DNA of 64,000 nucleotides from Pseudomonas sp. MIACH (GTDB taxonomy: Bacteria > Pseudomonadota > Gammaproteobacteria > Pseudomonadales > Pseudomonadaceae): positions 124,001 through 188,000 of the forward strand of contig NZ_LHVO01000056.1 of assembly GCF_001269925.1 (NCBI RefSeq), read 5' to 3'. This document shows, piece by piece, positions 34,581-43,552 of the stretch (position 1 is the first letter of the stretch; each line of letters begins with the position of its first letter). Position numbers and translations under genes: made by a program. The notes beneath the pieces were generated by a model. The model searched no databases, had not been told where the DNA came from, and was given only the letters and a program-made list of their open reading frames with translations.

Positions 34581-35268
34581 GCACAGCAAGGTCTTGAGCC
34601 TAAGTCACCCGATCACCCCGCGTATTCCGCTGTGGCCGGGGGATCCGCCGGTGGCGTTTGAAGGCGTCGCGTCACGGGATAAGGACGGCTATTTCCTACG
34701 GCGTTTCAGCATGGGTGAACACAGCGCCACGCACATGAATGCGCCGAACAGTTTTTATGCCGACGGGATGGGCATTGATGGTTATCGACCCGAAGACTTG
34801 GTGCGGCCCGCCGTAGTGATCGATGTGCACGGTAAAACCCAGAGCAATCCAGATTACGAAATCAGCCCACTGGATATTGAAGCGTGGGAACGTCAGCACG
34901 GGCTTATCGAACCTGGCTCGGTGGTGCTGATGTACACCGGCTGGCAACACCTCTGGAACGACCCGATAGCGTTTTTTGGGCAGGACGCGCAAGGCTCACA
35001 CTTCCCAGGGATTGGTGAAACGGCGATTCGGTTTTTACTCGAACAGCGCCAGATTGCCGGGGTTGGCATTGATACCCACGGGGTCGATCCAGGGCAAAGC
35101 ACCGCCTTCGCGACAAACCATGCCGTGTTGGCGGGAAATGGGATTGTGCTGGAATGCCTGACCCACCTCGACCGGCTTCCGGCCAAGGGCGCCACGTTAG
35201 TGATAGGTGTACTGGGACTGGAAGGCGGTTCGGGATCACCAGCCTCAGTGATGGCATTTATTCCCTGA
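34570..35268 (+). CDS. Cyclase family (kynurenine formamidase-like) protein
   Basis: This 232-residue protein has the cyclase fold (LSLSHPITPRIPLWPGDPP at 9-27). The family metal motif HxGTHxDxPxH is here HSATHMNAPNS: His51 and His55 remain, but the Asp is Asn57 and the last His is Ser61. Metal binding and ordinary amidase activity are therefore doubtful. A GGAGGG site precedes the ATG. Co-transcription with the Lrp gene is indicated by the 11-base overlap. Confidence 0.83.
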   Translation: MVDKHSKVLSLSHPITPRIPLWPGDPPVAFEGVASRDKDGYFLRRFSMGEHSATHMNAPNSFYADGMGIDGYRPEDLVRPAVVIDVHGKTQSNPDYEISPLDIEAWERQHGLIEPGSVVLMYTGWQHLWNDPIAFFGQDAQGSHFPGIGETAIRFLLEQRQIAGVGIDTHGVDPGQSTAFATNHAVLAGNGIVLECLTHLDRLPAKGATLVIGVLGLEGGSGSPASVMAFIP

Positions 35269-35287
35269 CTTGCAGGTAGGCCCTACC

Positions 35288-35540
35288 GACGCCATCGCAG
35301 GCAAGCCAGCTCCCACACTAGACCGCATACAGTCCGGGCAACTCGTCACCTGTGGCGAGCGGGCTTGCCCCGCGCTGGGGCTGCGAAGCCGCCCCAAAAC
35401 ATAGCCCCCGGAGCTGTCTGGCACACTGCAGTGCTCTTATTGGGGCTGCTGCGCAGCCCAACGCGGGGCAAGCCCGCTCGCCACAGTTACAGTGTTCCTC
35501 CTTAATTGACGGGCATCAGGGCTTGCCCGCGATGACGTCG
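35288..35540. repeat. Composite REPIN cluster (TGTGGCGAGCGGG class plus half-units)
   Basis: The core REPIN at 35351-35486 has arms TGTGGCGAGCGGGCTTGCCC and complement, each followed by a secondary short palindrome around GGGGCTGCGAAGC. Half-REP units flank it at 35288-35318 and 35509-35540. These repeats account for nearly the whole gap 35269-35546; I see no gene in it. Confidence 0.85.
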
Positions 35541-35546
35541 GTTGCT

Positions 35547-35810
35547 TCAACACAGCTGTGAGCGTTGAACAATCAAATCGACCACTTGCTCAAGGGTGGT
35601 GATGTGATCCCAATCTTCCTGGGTCGCTTGCAAGTTGAATTGCCACTTGATCTGCATGACAAAGCAGGTCAAATCATCATCAATAATCTTGAAGTCATGG
35701 ATGAAGTCCGTTTGCTCCGTGACCTGACTTCGGTCGATGAAACCGATGATATCGACGAATAGCTGAATCACCTTTTCGCTGATCTCGGCTCTAGTCGGGC
35801 TACCTTCCAT
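35547..35810 (-). CDS. Acyl-carrier-protein-like small protein (DUF1493-like)
   Basis: This 87-residue acidic, helical protein has the spacing of an acyl carrier fold (TDFIHDFKIIDDDLTCFVMQI near 37-57, where carriers have a D-S-L phosphopantetheine site) but with DDL in place of DSL, so it probably cannot carry the prosthetic group. This pattern recalls DUF1493 proteins. I chose the ATG at 35810, which has GAGG 5 bases ahead; upstream ATGs at 35822 and a GTG-type start at 35837 exist. Its start overlaps the end of a small upstream frame (35800-36015) by 11 bases. Confidence 0.65.
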   Translation of the reverse strand: MEGSPTRAEISEKVIQLFVDIIGFIDRSQVTEQTDFIHDFKIIDDDLTCFVMQIKWQFNLQATQEDWDHITTLEQVVDLIVQRSQLC

Positions 35811-36015
35811 TTCTTGCCTCATAGGCACACTTACCAATACTGATTAAATCAAAGACAGCCAACCCCGCAGCAACGAAAGGAATGCCCCGCCCAATAATGC
35901 CAAATACCCGGACGGTGCCAAACGTTGCAGCAGCGGGCGGTGATGCATTTGGTGGAGATGGCGAAGGGGGTGGTGGATCGGGCGTTGGAGTGTGTGCAGC
36001 CTCGATGAACGACAG
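35800..36015 (-). pseudogene. Small proline-rich/hydrophobic reading frame without a standard start
   Basis: An open minus-strand frame encodes about 71 residues from a CTG: a start-like SFIEAAHTPTPDPPPP, a proline/alanine linker, then the hydrophobic stretch FGIIGRGIPFVAAGLAVFDL and a tail ISIGKCAYEARNGR before TAG. The composition is protein-like and recalls the linker-plus-hydrophobic segments ahead of polymorphic toxin domains. There is no ATG, GTG or TTG between the preceding in-frame stop and CTG, and a REP half-unit (about 36022-36037) covers the place where a start and ribosome-binding site should be. It may be a decayed gene or use a rare start. Confidence 0.45.
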
Positions 36016-36044
36016 ATAACCAATGTGGGAGGGGCGTTGTTCTG

Positions 36045-36656
36045 TCAGAACCCGCGATGCTTCTTAAGATGCTCATTGATCTTCGCCGCCGGCACTTTCT
36101 GCAGGGTGCACAGCAGGTCGTGGGACAGTTCGCGCAAGCCGTGGGTACGGCGCAGTTCCTGGGCCAGGTGCGCCGTGAGGTTGGCGGCCATTTCCGCATC
36201 CGCCAGCGCTCGGTGAGCCTGACCGGTGTGGGGCAGTTTCGCGTAGGTGTTGAGGGTGCCGAGCTTGTGGTTGGGCGCAGCCGGCATCAGGCGGCGGGCC
36301 AGCAGCAGGGAGCAGGCGAATTTTTGCAGGCGAGTGCGGCGGATCAGGCCGAGTTCGAAGTCCCAGAACTTCTGGTCGAACGCGGCGTTGTGCGCCATCA
36401 GCGGCGTGGTGCCGACGAACTCATTGACTTCGTTCATCACCCGCTCGGCCGGCGGGGCGCTGCGCAGCATGGCGTTGCTGATGCCGGTGAGTTGCTCGAT
36501 AAAGCCCGGCACGCGCACGCCTGCGTTCATCAGGCTCTGGTAGCGGTCCACGATCTGGCCACGCTCGAGGATAACCACCGCGATTTCCGTGGCCCGGCAG
36601 TGGCTGCTCGGGGTGATGCCGGTGGTTTCAAAGTCGATGACCGCTATACGTTCCAA
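36045..36656 (-). CDS. DnaQ-like 3'-5' exonuclease (DEDDh)
   Basis: This 203-residue protein has ExoI IDFETTG (Asp8, Glu10), ExoII around HNAAFDQKFWDFE and ExoIII HRALADAEMAA, the DEDDh set of epsilon/RNase T-type enzymes. The start codon is TTG, with GGAACAGG just upstream. It may act in DNA repair or RNA processing; the polymerase III epsilon subunit itself is usually longer. It is followed upstream by the NYN nuclease gene on the same strand, 47 bases away. Confidence 0.87.
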   Translation of the reverse strand: MERIAVIDFETTGITPSSHCRATEIAVVILERGQIVDRYQSLMNAGVRVPGFIEQLTGISNAMLRSAPPAERVMNEVNEFVGTTPLMAHNAAFDQKFWDFELGLIRRTRLQKFACSLLLARRLMPAAPNHKLGTLNTYAKLPHTGQAHRALADAEMAANLTAHLAQELRRTHGLRELSHDLLCTLQKVPAAKINEHLKKHRGF

Positions 36657-36703
36657 ACCTGTTCCAACTCCGTCTAATCCATTTATTTATTGAGCCGCAG
36701 CGC

Positions 36704-37180
36704 TTATTTAAGCAACAACGCGCCTTCGATCGGCACGTAGCGGCTGGCGGCACGTATCAGTGAGTTGGCCGTAAGCCCCGGTACGCCGTAGGCCACGGCT
36801 TCGACGCCGTGCTTGTGGATGATGCGGTCGAGCAGCATGTCGAAGTCGCCGTCACCCGAGGCCAGCACAATTTCGTCGACGTGATCGGCGGCGTCCATGA
36901 TGTCGATGGTGATGCCCACATCCCAGTCGCCCTTGGCCGAGCCGTCGCTGCGCTGGATATACGGCTTGAGCTTTACCGTGAACCCCAGGTTGCGCAGGAT
37001 CTGCTGGAACTGCTGCTGCTTGCTGTCACCGCGGTCGATGGCATACGCATAGGCCTCGACGATCTGCCCACGCGAACTGATATCAGCCCACAGCGCGGCG
37101 TAGTTGAAATGGCAGCCATAGGCCTGGCGGACGGTGTAGTAGAGGTTTTGTACATCGGCGAACACTGCAATTTTCTTCAC
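36704..37180 (-). CDS. NYN domain (LabA/DUF88-like) putative nuclease
   Basis: This 158-residue protein shows the PIN-like NYN fold: FADVQNLYYT (Asp9, Asn12), KGDWDVGITIDIMD and LASGDGDFDMLLDR provide the clustered acidic residues for metal binding. Family members are suspected RNA nucleases. It probably shares a transcript with the DnaQ-like gene. Confidence 0.87.
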   Translation of the reverse strand: MKKIAVFADVQNLYYTVRQAYGCHFNYAALWADISSRGQIVEAYAYAIDRGDSKQQQFQQILRNLGFTVKLKPYIQRSDGSAKGDWDVGITIDIMDAADHVDEIVLASGDGDFDMLLDRIIHKHGVEAVAYGVPGLTANSLIRAASRYVPIEGALLLK

Positions 37181-37297
37181 CGCACTTCCTCATGACAGCC
37201 AGGCGCCAGGGCCCGGAAAGGGTGCCAGTATGCCAGCCGCGAGAACGTTTCCGGGAAAAATCAGACCGGGGCGGCTCAGCGCCCCGGGCCGGGAGTG

Positions 37298-38041
37298 TCA
37301 GACGAAGGAATCGTCGTCGCCGAAGGAGGAAGAATCGTCGGAATAGTCGCTATCGGCAAAGCTGTCCGAGGCATTGTCGCTGCCCCAGCTGTCATTGCCG
37401 GCGAACTTCTGGTCATCGTTGCCCCAGTTGCCGTTGTCGCTGGCGGGCGCCGGCTCTTCGCGGATGATTTCTTCCACGACCTGCGGCTGTTGCGAGTTGT
37501 GGCTGAACAGGCTGCTGATGCCTTCGGCCAGCAACACACCGCCGGCCACGCCCGCGGCGGTTTTCATCGCGCCACCGAGGAATCCGCTGCCAATGGGGGC
37601 GGCGGCCGGTTGCTGCGGCTGTTGATAGTTCTGTTGCGGCGCTGGCTGGCCAAAGGACGGCCGCGCTGGTTCACGCCAGCCACCGCCCGACGATGCCGGA
37701 GCGCTCTGGGCCGGTTGCGGGTCACAGGAACCGCCGCCAAAGATGCTCGACAGGAAACCACCGCTGCTCGCCGGGGCCGGTTGTGCGGACTTGGCACGCT
37801 GCAACTCATCCTGCAATTGCTGGATCTGCTGCGCCTGTTGCTTGTTCTGCGCGTCGAGACTCTTGAGCGCGTGTTCCTGCACCAGGATCGACTGCGTCAT
37901 GTAGTACCCGGCGGCCGGTTGGCGAGTCATGTGCTCCTTGATCCGTGCTTCTGCTTGCGCATCGCGCGGGGCTGAGTCCGTTTCGGCTTGCTGCAACCGT
38001 GAAAACAGTCCATCGATCAGGGTTTGCTCTTCGCTGTTCAT
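37298..38041 (-). CDS. DUF2076 family protein
   Basis: This 247-residue protein starts MNSEEQTLIDGLFSRLQQAE with a helical, probably coiled-coil region (about 1-90), then a Pro/Gln/Ser-rich linker, a short hydrophobic glycine-rich stretch (FLGGAMKTAAGVAGGVLLAEG at 152-172), and an acidic Asp/Ser tail (ending DDDSFV). This is the DUF2076 layout, suggestive of a periplasmic-associated or membrane-linked protein of unknown role. Confidence 0.88.
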   Translation of the reverse strand: MNSEEQTLIDGLFSRLQQAETDSAPRDAQAEARIKEHMTRQPAAGYYMTQSILVQEHALKSLDAQNKQQAQQIQQLQDELQRAKSAQPAPASSGGFLSSIFGGGSCDPQPAQSAPASSGGGWREPARPSFGQPAPQQNYQQPQQPAAAPIGSGFLGGAMKTAAGVAGGVLLAEGISSLFSHNSQQPQVVEEIIREEPAPASDNGNWGNDDQKFAGNDSWGSDNASDSFADSDYSDDSSSFGDDDSFV

Positions 38042-38212
38042 GGCGACCTCGTTAGATTGCCGGTAGAAATCGTGGTCCTGTCTGTAATCAGGCCAGGTGC
38101 GTGCTAGTTATGGGGGTGTTACCAGTTGTTTCAATGGTCTTTACTCAAGGTTTACGTTTGCTTACCGCTGGCCATGATCGGTTAAAGTGTTGCCCTTGCT
38201 TTTAGGCCTGCG

Positions 38213-38881
38213 ATGAACCTGATGAATCCGTTAGACGTATTGCGCGACTCCTTCCGTTTTACCCGAGGCAACCTGGGCGCCATCGTCCAGCTGTGCCTGC
38301 CGCTGGTGATCCTCGAAGCCCTGCTGCAACAGATGCTCGACCATGCGCTCGGGCCGGATGCCTTCCCCGGCTACAGCGTGGTGGTGGGCTTGCTGGTATA
38401 CCCGCTGTACACCGGCGCGTTGATCCTGTTCCTTGACGCCCGCACCCGTGGCGAGTCGCCGCGCACCAAGGACATCTGGGCCATGGCGCTGACCCTGTGG
38501 CCACGCTTCGCCCTGCTGACCGCCATGAGCACCTTGCTGATTCTGCTGGGCCTGTCGCTGTATTTCCTGCCTGGGCTGTGGCTGATGGTGGTGTTGGCGT
38601 TCGCCGAGTACCTGCTGGTGCTGCGCGGCATGCCGGCGCTGGAGGCGATGAAGGAAAGTCTGCGCCTGACCCGTGGGCATTTCTGGCGAATCCTGGTGTG
38701 CCTGCTGTGTGTCATGACGCCCCTGTGGCTGCTCAAGGGCGCCAGTGTGGCGGCGTATCCCAATCCCGCGCCGCTGCTGGGGCTGCTGATGGACAGCGCC
38801 CACAGCTTCCTGCAACTGTTCACCAGCGTGGTGCTGTTCCGTTTATTCATGCTGATCGGTGGCGATGCCGACGCGCGGTGA
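38213..38881 (+). CDS. YciC family membrane protein
   Basis: This 222-residue protein has about six hydrophobic segments and the start MNLMNPLDVLRDSFRFTRGN seen in the YciC/UPF0259 group. AMKESLRLTRGHFWRIL is an internal repeat of the same element, so the protein is built of two similar halves. ATGs at 38213 and 38222 are both possible. Function unknown. The next gene starts 40 bases downstream. Confidence 0.82.
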   Translation: MNLMNPLDVLRDSFRFTRGNLGAIVQLCLPLVILEALLQQMLDHALGPDAFPGYSVVVGLLVYPLYTGALILFLDARTRGESPRTKDIWAMALTLWPRFALLTAMSTLLILLGLSLYFLPGLWLMVVLAFAEYLLVLRGMPALEAMKESLRLTRGHFWRILVCLLCVMTPLWLLKGASVAAYPNPAPLLGLLMDSAHSFLQLFTSVVLFRLFMLIGGDADAR

Positions 38882-38921
38882 TATGCTCCACGCCACTCCT
38901 GAAACGCCATAAGCCGAGCCG

Positions 38922-40010
38922 ATGACCCGTTTATTGCGCATCACCCTGCTGGGCCTGCTGATCGTTGCGGGCCTGCTGACGGCCCTGATCTACAGCCTGA
39001 CCTGGCGCCCCGCCGCCAAAGAAACCCTGCCCGTCAGCTGCGTCGCGCCCCGTGCGCCAACCCTGTTGCCGGGGCAGGCGCTCAAGGTCATGACCTGGAA
39101 CGTGCAATACCTGGCCGGCAAGAACTACGTGTTCTGGTACGACACCGCCGACGGCAGCGGCCCGGACGAACGCCCCACCGTCGAAGACATGGCCGTCAGC
39201 CTCGACGAAGTGGCGCGGGTGATTCGTGACGAACAACCCGACATCCTGCTTTTGCAGGAACTCGACGAAAACGCCAAGCCTTCCCACTACCAGGACCAGC
39301 TAGCGCTTTTGCAGGAGCGCCTGGTCGACCTCTACCCGTGCAGCGCCCAGGCCTTCGACTGGAAAGCCGACTTCGTGCCCGACCGGCATATCTTCGGCAG
39401 CGTCGGCCGCAAGCTGGCGACCCTGAGCCGCTACCAGATCGAACACGCCGAGCGCCTGCAATTGCCGGCGCCCGAGGCCAATATCATCAGCCGTCAGTTC
39501 CAGCCCAAGCCGGCCTTGCTGCTGACCTACCTGCCATTGAGCGACGGCGGCCAACTGGCCGTGCTCAACACGCGCCTGGACGGTGACGCGCCGGGGCGCA
39601 GCGCGGTGCAGGAACAGGTCATCAGCACGGTCAAGCTGCTGGATAAATTCGAAGGCCGTGGCACGCCCTGGCTGATCGGCGGCGATTTCAACCTGCTGCC
39701 CCTGGGGCAATTCCTGCGTTTGGATGCGGATAAGCGCGGGCAGTATTCGCCGGACAGCGAGCTGCATTTATTGTGGGACAAGTACCCGATGATCCCGAGC
39801 AACAGCCAATCCAGCGGGATTGATCGTGAGAAATGGCTGACGTACTTTCCCAATGACCCAAGCATCGATGGCCCGGACCGCACCGTCGATTACCTGTTCT
39901 ACAGCCCCCGTATCAAGCGGGTAGAGGCGAAGGTGCGGCAGGAGGATACATTGCGTATTTCCAACCATTTGCCGGTGATTGCGCGCTTCCTGTTGCCCGC
40001 CGCGCAATAA
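38922..40010 (+). CDS. Endonuclease/exonuclease/phosphatase family protein
   Basis: This 362-residue protein has an N-terminal membrane anchor (LLRITLLGLLIVAGLLTALI, residues 3-22) and an EEP fold: MTWNVQYLAGKN (metal-site Asn), LLLQELDEN (catalytic Glu), GGDFNLLP (Asp and Asn), and SNHLPVIARF (C-terminal His). It probably hydrolyses a phosphodiester, on nucleic acid or lipid, outside the inner membrane. Substrate not predictable. Confidence 0.87.
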   Translation: MTRLLRITLLGLLIVAGLLTALIYSLTWRPAAKETLPVSCVAPRAPTLLPGQALKVMTWNVQYLAGKNYVFWYDTADGSGPDERPTVEDMAVSLDEVARVIRDEQPDILLLQELDENAKPSHYQDQLALLQERLVDLYPCSAQAFDWKADFVPDRHIFGSVGRKLATLSRYQIEHAERLQLPAPEANIISRQFQPKPALLLTYLPLSDGGQLAVLNTRLDGDAPGRSAVQEQVISTVKLLDKFEGRGTPWLIGGDFNLLPLGQFLRLDADKRGQYSPDSELHLLWDKYPMIPSNSQSSGIDREKWLTYFPNDPSIDGPDRTVDYLFYSPRIKRVEAKVRQEDTLRISNHLPVIARFLLPAAQ

Positions 40011-40086
40011 CCCACACCACAAACCTAATGTGGGAGTCCCCACTACCTCTTCGACGTAGCGCTGTCGCGCAGCAAACGGGGACCTC

Positions 40087-40222
40087 TGTGGCGAGCGGGC
40101 TTGTCCCGCGTTGGGGTGCGAAGCGCCCCTGATGAAGACGAATGCGGTGTATCAGGTACTCCTCTGCGCCTGGTTTTGGGGCTGCTGCGCAGCCCAACGC
40201 GGGACAAGCCCGCTCGCCACAG
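40087..40222. repeat. REPIN, TGTGGCGAGCGGG class
   Basis: Arms TGTGGCGAGCGGGCTTGTCC and complement, with inner short palindromes around GGGGTGCGAAGC and GCTGCTGCGCAGC. This, the REPIN at 40313-40400 and the degenerate unit at 40449-40493 fill most of the 490-base gap 40011-40502; no gene was seen there. Confidence 0.88.
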
Positions 40223-40312
40223 GAATACGCTCGCCTGAAATTGTTTATTCAAGACTCAAGACTTAGGGTGAAATTTTAACCTTTTAAAATCCGTCAGTTA
40301 TTTTAAGTTTTG

Positions 40313-40400
40313 ATAAGAGCAGGCTTGCTCGCGAATGCGGTGTGTCAGTGAGTACATCGTTGACTGAACCACCGCTTTCGCGAGCAAGCCCGCTCCCACA
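40313..40400. repeat. REPIN, mixed class (GAGCAGGCTTGCTCGCG)
   Basis: Left arm GAGCAGGCTTGCTCGCGAAT and right arm TTCGCGAGCAAGCCCGCTCC enclose about 45 bases. The arms combine the GTGGGAG end of one class with the CTCGCGA centre of another. Confidence 0.8.
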
Positions 40401-40448
40401 CTTAAATCGCAATAAACCCGTTAAATACGTTTCGCCTGGCAGACTGTC

Positions 40449-40493
40449 ATCGGGGGCAAGTCGAATCGTCGCACCGCCCCTCCCACATTTGGA
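40449..40493. repeat. Degenerate REPIN remnant
   Basis: ATCGGGGGCAAG on the left and GCCCCTCCCACATTTGG on the right are end pieces of the GTGGGAGG class with a replaced centre. It abuts the hrpB stop codon. Confidence 0.6.
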
Positions 40494-40502
40494 TCCTTAG
40501 CG

Positions 40503-43013
40503 TTACGACTTTCGGGGTTTGATCCGCGCGGTCGGCTCGGCTATCAGCGGATCATCCGGCCAGTAATGCTTGGGATACCTGCCCTTCAGATCCTTCTTCA
40601 CTTCGGCATAGGTACTGCGCCAGAAGTTCGCCAGGTCCTGGGTCACCTGCACCGGCCGTCGCGCCGGCGACAGCAGGTGCAACTTCACCACTTGGCGCCC
40701 GCCGGCAATGCGCGGGGTGTCGGCCAGCCCGAACAATTCCTGCAAGCGCACCGCCAGGATCGGCGGTTGTTCGCTGTAGTCCAAACGCACCGATGAGCCA
40801 GACGGCACTTTCACATGCTGCGGCGCCAGTTCGTCCAGGCGCTGGGGCAGCGGCCAGGGCAACAGGTTGTGCAGGTAGCTGGAAATATCCAGGTTGGCGA
40901 AATGGCTCAAGCGCGAGACTTTGCCCAAGTAGGGCATCAGCCAATGCTCCAGGCCGGCGAGCAAGGCGCTGTCGCTGACGTCGGGCCATTCGCTGGTTTT
41001 GCCGGCGTCCAACTGGCGCAGCAGCAGGACGCGGGATTGCCATTGGCGCAGTTCCGGGGTCCAGGGCAGCAGCTCCAGGCCTTTGCGGCGCACCAGGTTG
41101 ACCAGCGCCTGGCTGCGTGCGGATTCGTCGAGACCGGAGAGCGGTTCGCGGCTGAGCACCAGCTCGCCGACTTTGCGCTGGCGTTCGGCACGCAGCACGC
41201 CTTCGCGCTCGTCCCAGTCCAGTTGATCGACGTTGCGCACTTGCTCGGCGAGGACCGTGTCGAACAGCGTCGGGTCAAAATCTGCCGCGAGGTAGATGCG
41301 CTCTTCGCGCTGGCCCTGGCGGCTGCCGAGGTCGGCGATCACCAGCCAGGCTTGTTTCATCAGGCTGTCGGCCTCGGCGAACAGCGCGGCGCGGCCGTTG
41401 GCCAAACGGTATTCGGCACCGCCGGGGCGACGTTGCTGGGCGACACGGTCCGGGTAGGCCAGCGCCAGCAACGCACCGAGCCAGCGCGGGTGGTCGGGGT
41501 CGCCCACCGGCTGAGTTGCCTTGCCCCTTAAATAGCCACGGTATTGCCGGGCCAGTTGCTTGGCGCGCTGCACGCCACCTTGAGTACCGCGCGCACGCTC
41601 CACGCCGGACATCAGCGCCAGGCGGCTGTGCAGATCCGCGCCACCACCGCGCAAAATATCGCGCTCGCCCAACAGTGCAGCGACATCACAGGCGGTGGCT
41701 GCAAGCCCCAGGTCCTGGCCGCGCAGCAGTAAATGGGCGATGCGTGGATGGGCCGGCAACTCGGCCATCTTCTGGCCATGAGCCGTGAGCTTTTCTTCAT
41801 TCAACGCCCCGAGGCGCACCAGCAAGTCCTGTGCCTGGGCATACGCGGCGGTCGGTGGCACGTCGAACCACACGAGCTGCGCGGGCGTGACGCCCCAGCG
41901 CGCCAGTTGCAAGGCCAAACCGGCCAGGTCGGCCGCGAGGATTTCCGCACTGCCGTACGCGGCCAGCCCTTCATGCTGGTCTTCGGACCACAACCGATAA
42001 CACACCCCCGGCTCCAATCGCCCTGCCCGGCCCGCGCGCTGGGTGGCGCTGGCGCGAGAGATGCGCTGGGTGTCGAGGCGGGTCATGCCGCTGCCGGGGT
42101 CGAAACGCGGCACCCGCGCCAAGCCGGCATCGATCACCACGCGCACGCCGTTGATGGTCAGGCTGGTCTCGGCAATGTTGGTGGCGAGCACCACTTTGCG
42201 TTTACCAGCCGGTGCAGGATCGATGGCCGCGCGCTGGGCGTTGAGGTCCAGTTCGCCATGCAGCGGGCACAGCAACACATCACTGCGATCGCCCAGGACG
42301 TCGGCCAATTGCTGATTGACCCGGCGAATTTCCGCCTGGCCCGGCAGGAACACCAGCACGCTGCCGGTTTCATCGTGCAGGGCTTCGAGAATGGTTTGCA
42401 CCACGCGCGGTTCGATGAATTCGCCGGGCTGGGATGGCCGCCCCCAGCGCATCTGCACCGGGAACATGCGCCCTTCGCTGCGCAGGATCGGCGCGTCGTC
42501 CAGCAGGCTGGCCAGGCGCTCGCCTTCAAGGGTGGCGGACATCAGCAGGATTTTCAGCGGTTGCTCGTCGCGAAACAAATCGCGGCCGTTCAGGCTCAGG
42601 GCCAGTGCCAGGTCGGCGTCGAGACTGCGCTCGTGGAATTCATCGAAGATCAGCAAGCCCACACCGTCCAGTGCCGGGTCGTCCTGCAGGCGGCGGGTGA
42701 GAATGCCTTCGGTGACCACTTCGATACGCGTGTTGGGGCCGACTTTGCTGTCGAGGCGGATGCGATAGCCGACGGTTTCACCAACCTTTTCGCCCAGTTC
42801 GCTGGCCAGACGTTCGGCAGCAGCGCGGGCGGCCAGGCGCCGGGGTTCGAGCATCAGGATGGTCTGCCCGGCCAGCCATGGCTCATTCAACAAGGCCAGG
42901 GGCACGCGGGTGGTTTTACCGGCGCCGGGCGGCGCTTCCAGCACGGCTTCATGGCGATTCGCCAAGGCGTCACGCAGGGCAGGTAAAACATCATCGATCG
43001 GCAACGAATTCAT
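40503..43013 (-). CDS. hrpB: ATP-dependent helicase HrpB
   Basis: This 836-residue DEAH/RHA helicase has motif I APPGAGKTT near residue 28, DEFHERSLDAD (a DE-x-H box) near 120, SATLEG, and motif VI SASATQRAGRAGR near 330, followed by the HA2 and HrpB C-terminal domains. E. coli HrpB is about 810 residues. The ATG at 43013 (MNSLPIDDVLPALRDAL) has GGAG upstream; extension to 43103 is not supported. The cellular role of HrpB is poorly known. Confidence 0.94.
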   Translation of the reverse strand: MNSLPIDDVLPALRDALANRHEAVLEAPPGAGKTTRVPLALLNEPWLAGQTILMLEPRRLAARAAAERLASELGEKVGETVGYRIRLDSKVGPNTRIEVVTEGILTRRLQDDPALDGVGLLIFDEFHERSLDADLALALSLNGRDLFRDEQPLKILLMSATLEGERLASLLDDAPILRSEGRMFPVQMRWGRPSQPGEFIEPRVVQTILEALHDETGSVLVFLPGQAEIRRVNQQLADVLGDRSDVLLCPLHGELDLNAQRAAIDPAPAGKRKVVLATNIAETSLTINGVRVVIDAGLARVPRFDPGSGMTRLDTQRISRASATQRAGRAGRLEPGVCYRLWSEDQHEGLAAYGSAEILAADLAGLALQLARWGVTPAQLVWFDVPPTAAYAQAQDLLVRLGALNEEKLTAHGQKMAELPAHPRIAHLLLRGQDLGLAATACDVAALLGERDILRGGGADLHSRLALMSGVERARGTQGGVQRAKQLARQYRGYLRGKATQPVGDPDHPRWLGALLALAYPDRVAQQRRPGGAEYRLANGRAALFAEADSLMKQAWLVIADLGSRQGQREERIYLAADFDPTLFDTVLAEQVRNVDQLDWDEREGVLRAERQRKVGELVLSREPLSGLDESARSQALVNLVRRKGLELLPWTPELRQWQSRVLLLRQLDAGKTSEWPDVSDSALLAGLEHWLMPYLGKVSRLSHFANLDISSYLHNLLPWPLPQRLDELAPQHVKVPSGSSVRLDYSEQPPILAVRLQELFGLADTPRIAGGRQVVKLHLLSPARRPVQVTQDLANFWRSTYAEVKKDLKGRYPKHYWPDDPLIAEPTARIKPRKS

Positions 43014-43123
43014 ACTGGCTCCAAAGCAGAGCGGCGAGTATAACGGCGAACTGCCGGATGCCGACGCTGGTCTCAATGGCAGTGCTATATAGTCCCCTAT
43101 CAACCGTGTTCAGGAGAGTCTCC

Positions 43124-43543
43124 ATGCGTATCGCTTCCCGTGTCATCGGCGGTGTCCTCGCCGTCACCCTGCTGAGCCAACTGACGGCCTGCGGTTCGAT
43201 TTTCTACCCGGACCGCCGTGGCCAGATCGACGGCAAGATCGACCCGACCATTGCCGTGCTCGATGCCGTAGGCCTGTTGTTCTACGTGATCCCTGGCCTG
43301 ATCGCGTTCGGCGTTGACTTCGCCACGGGCGCGATCTATTTCGAACCCGGCAAGACCGCCCAGGTCGACCCGGAAAAACTGCACGAAGCCATCGGCGCCG
43401 ACGGCAAGGTCGACAATGCCAAGCTGCAAAGCATCATCCAGAAGGAAACCGGCCGCACCCTGCCGCTGGACGACCCACGCATGATCCAGTTCAAGGGCAG
43501 CGTGCAACAACTTGCTTCCCTGGGCCTGCAACCCGCCGGCTAA
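43124..43543 (+). CDS. Putative lipoprotein with conserved DUF fold
   Basis: This 139-residue protein has a signal peptide with lipobox (LLSQLTAC, Cys near residue 22), then YPDRRGQIDGKIDPTIAVLD and a hydrophobic hairpin (GLLFYVIPGLIAFGVDFATG at 50-69). AGGAGAG precedes the ATG. It is a common Pseudomonas conserved protein; no function known to me. It is 9 bases ahead of the cation exporter gene and likely in one transcript. Confidence 0.82.
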   Translation: MRIASRVIGGVLAVTLLSQLTACGSIFYPDRRGQIDGKIDPTIAVLDAVGLLFYVIPGLIAFGVDFATGAIYFEPGKTAQVDPEKLHEAIGADGKVDNAKLQSIIQKETGRTLPLDDPRMIQFKGSVQQLASLGLQPAG

Positions 43544-43552
43544 GGAACGTTT

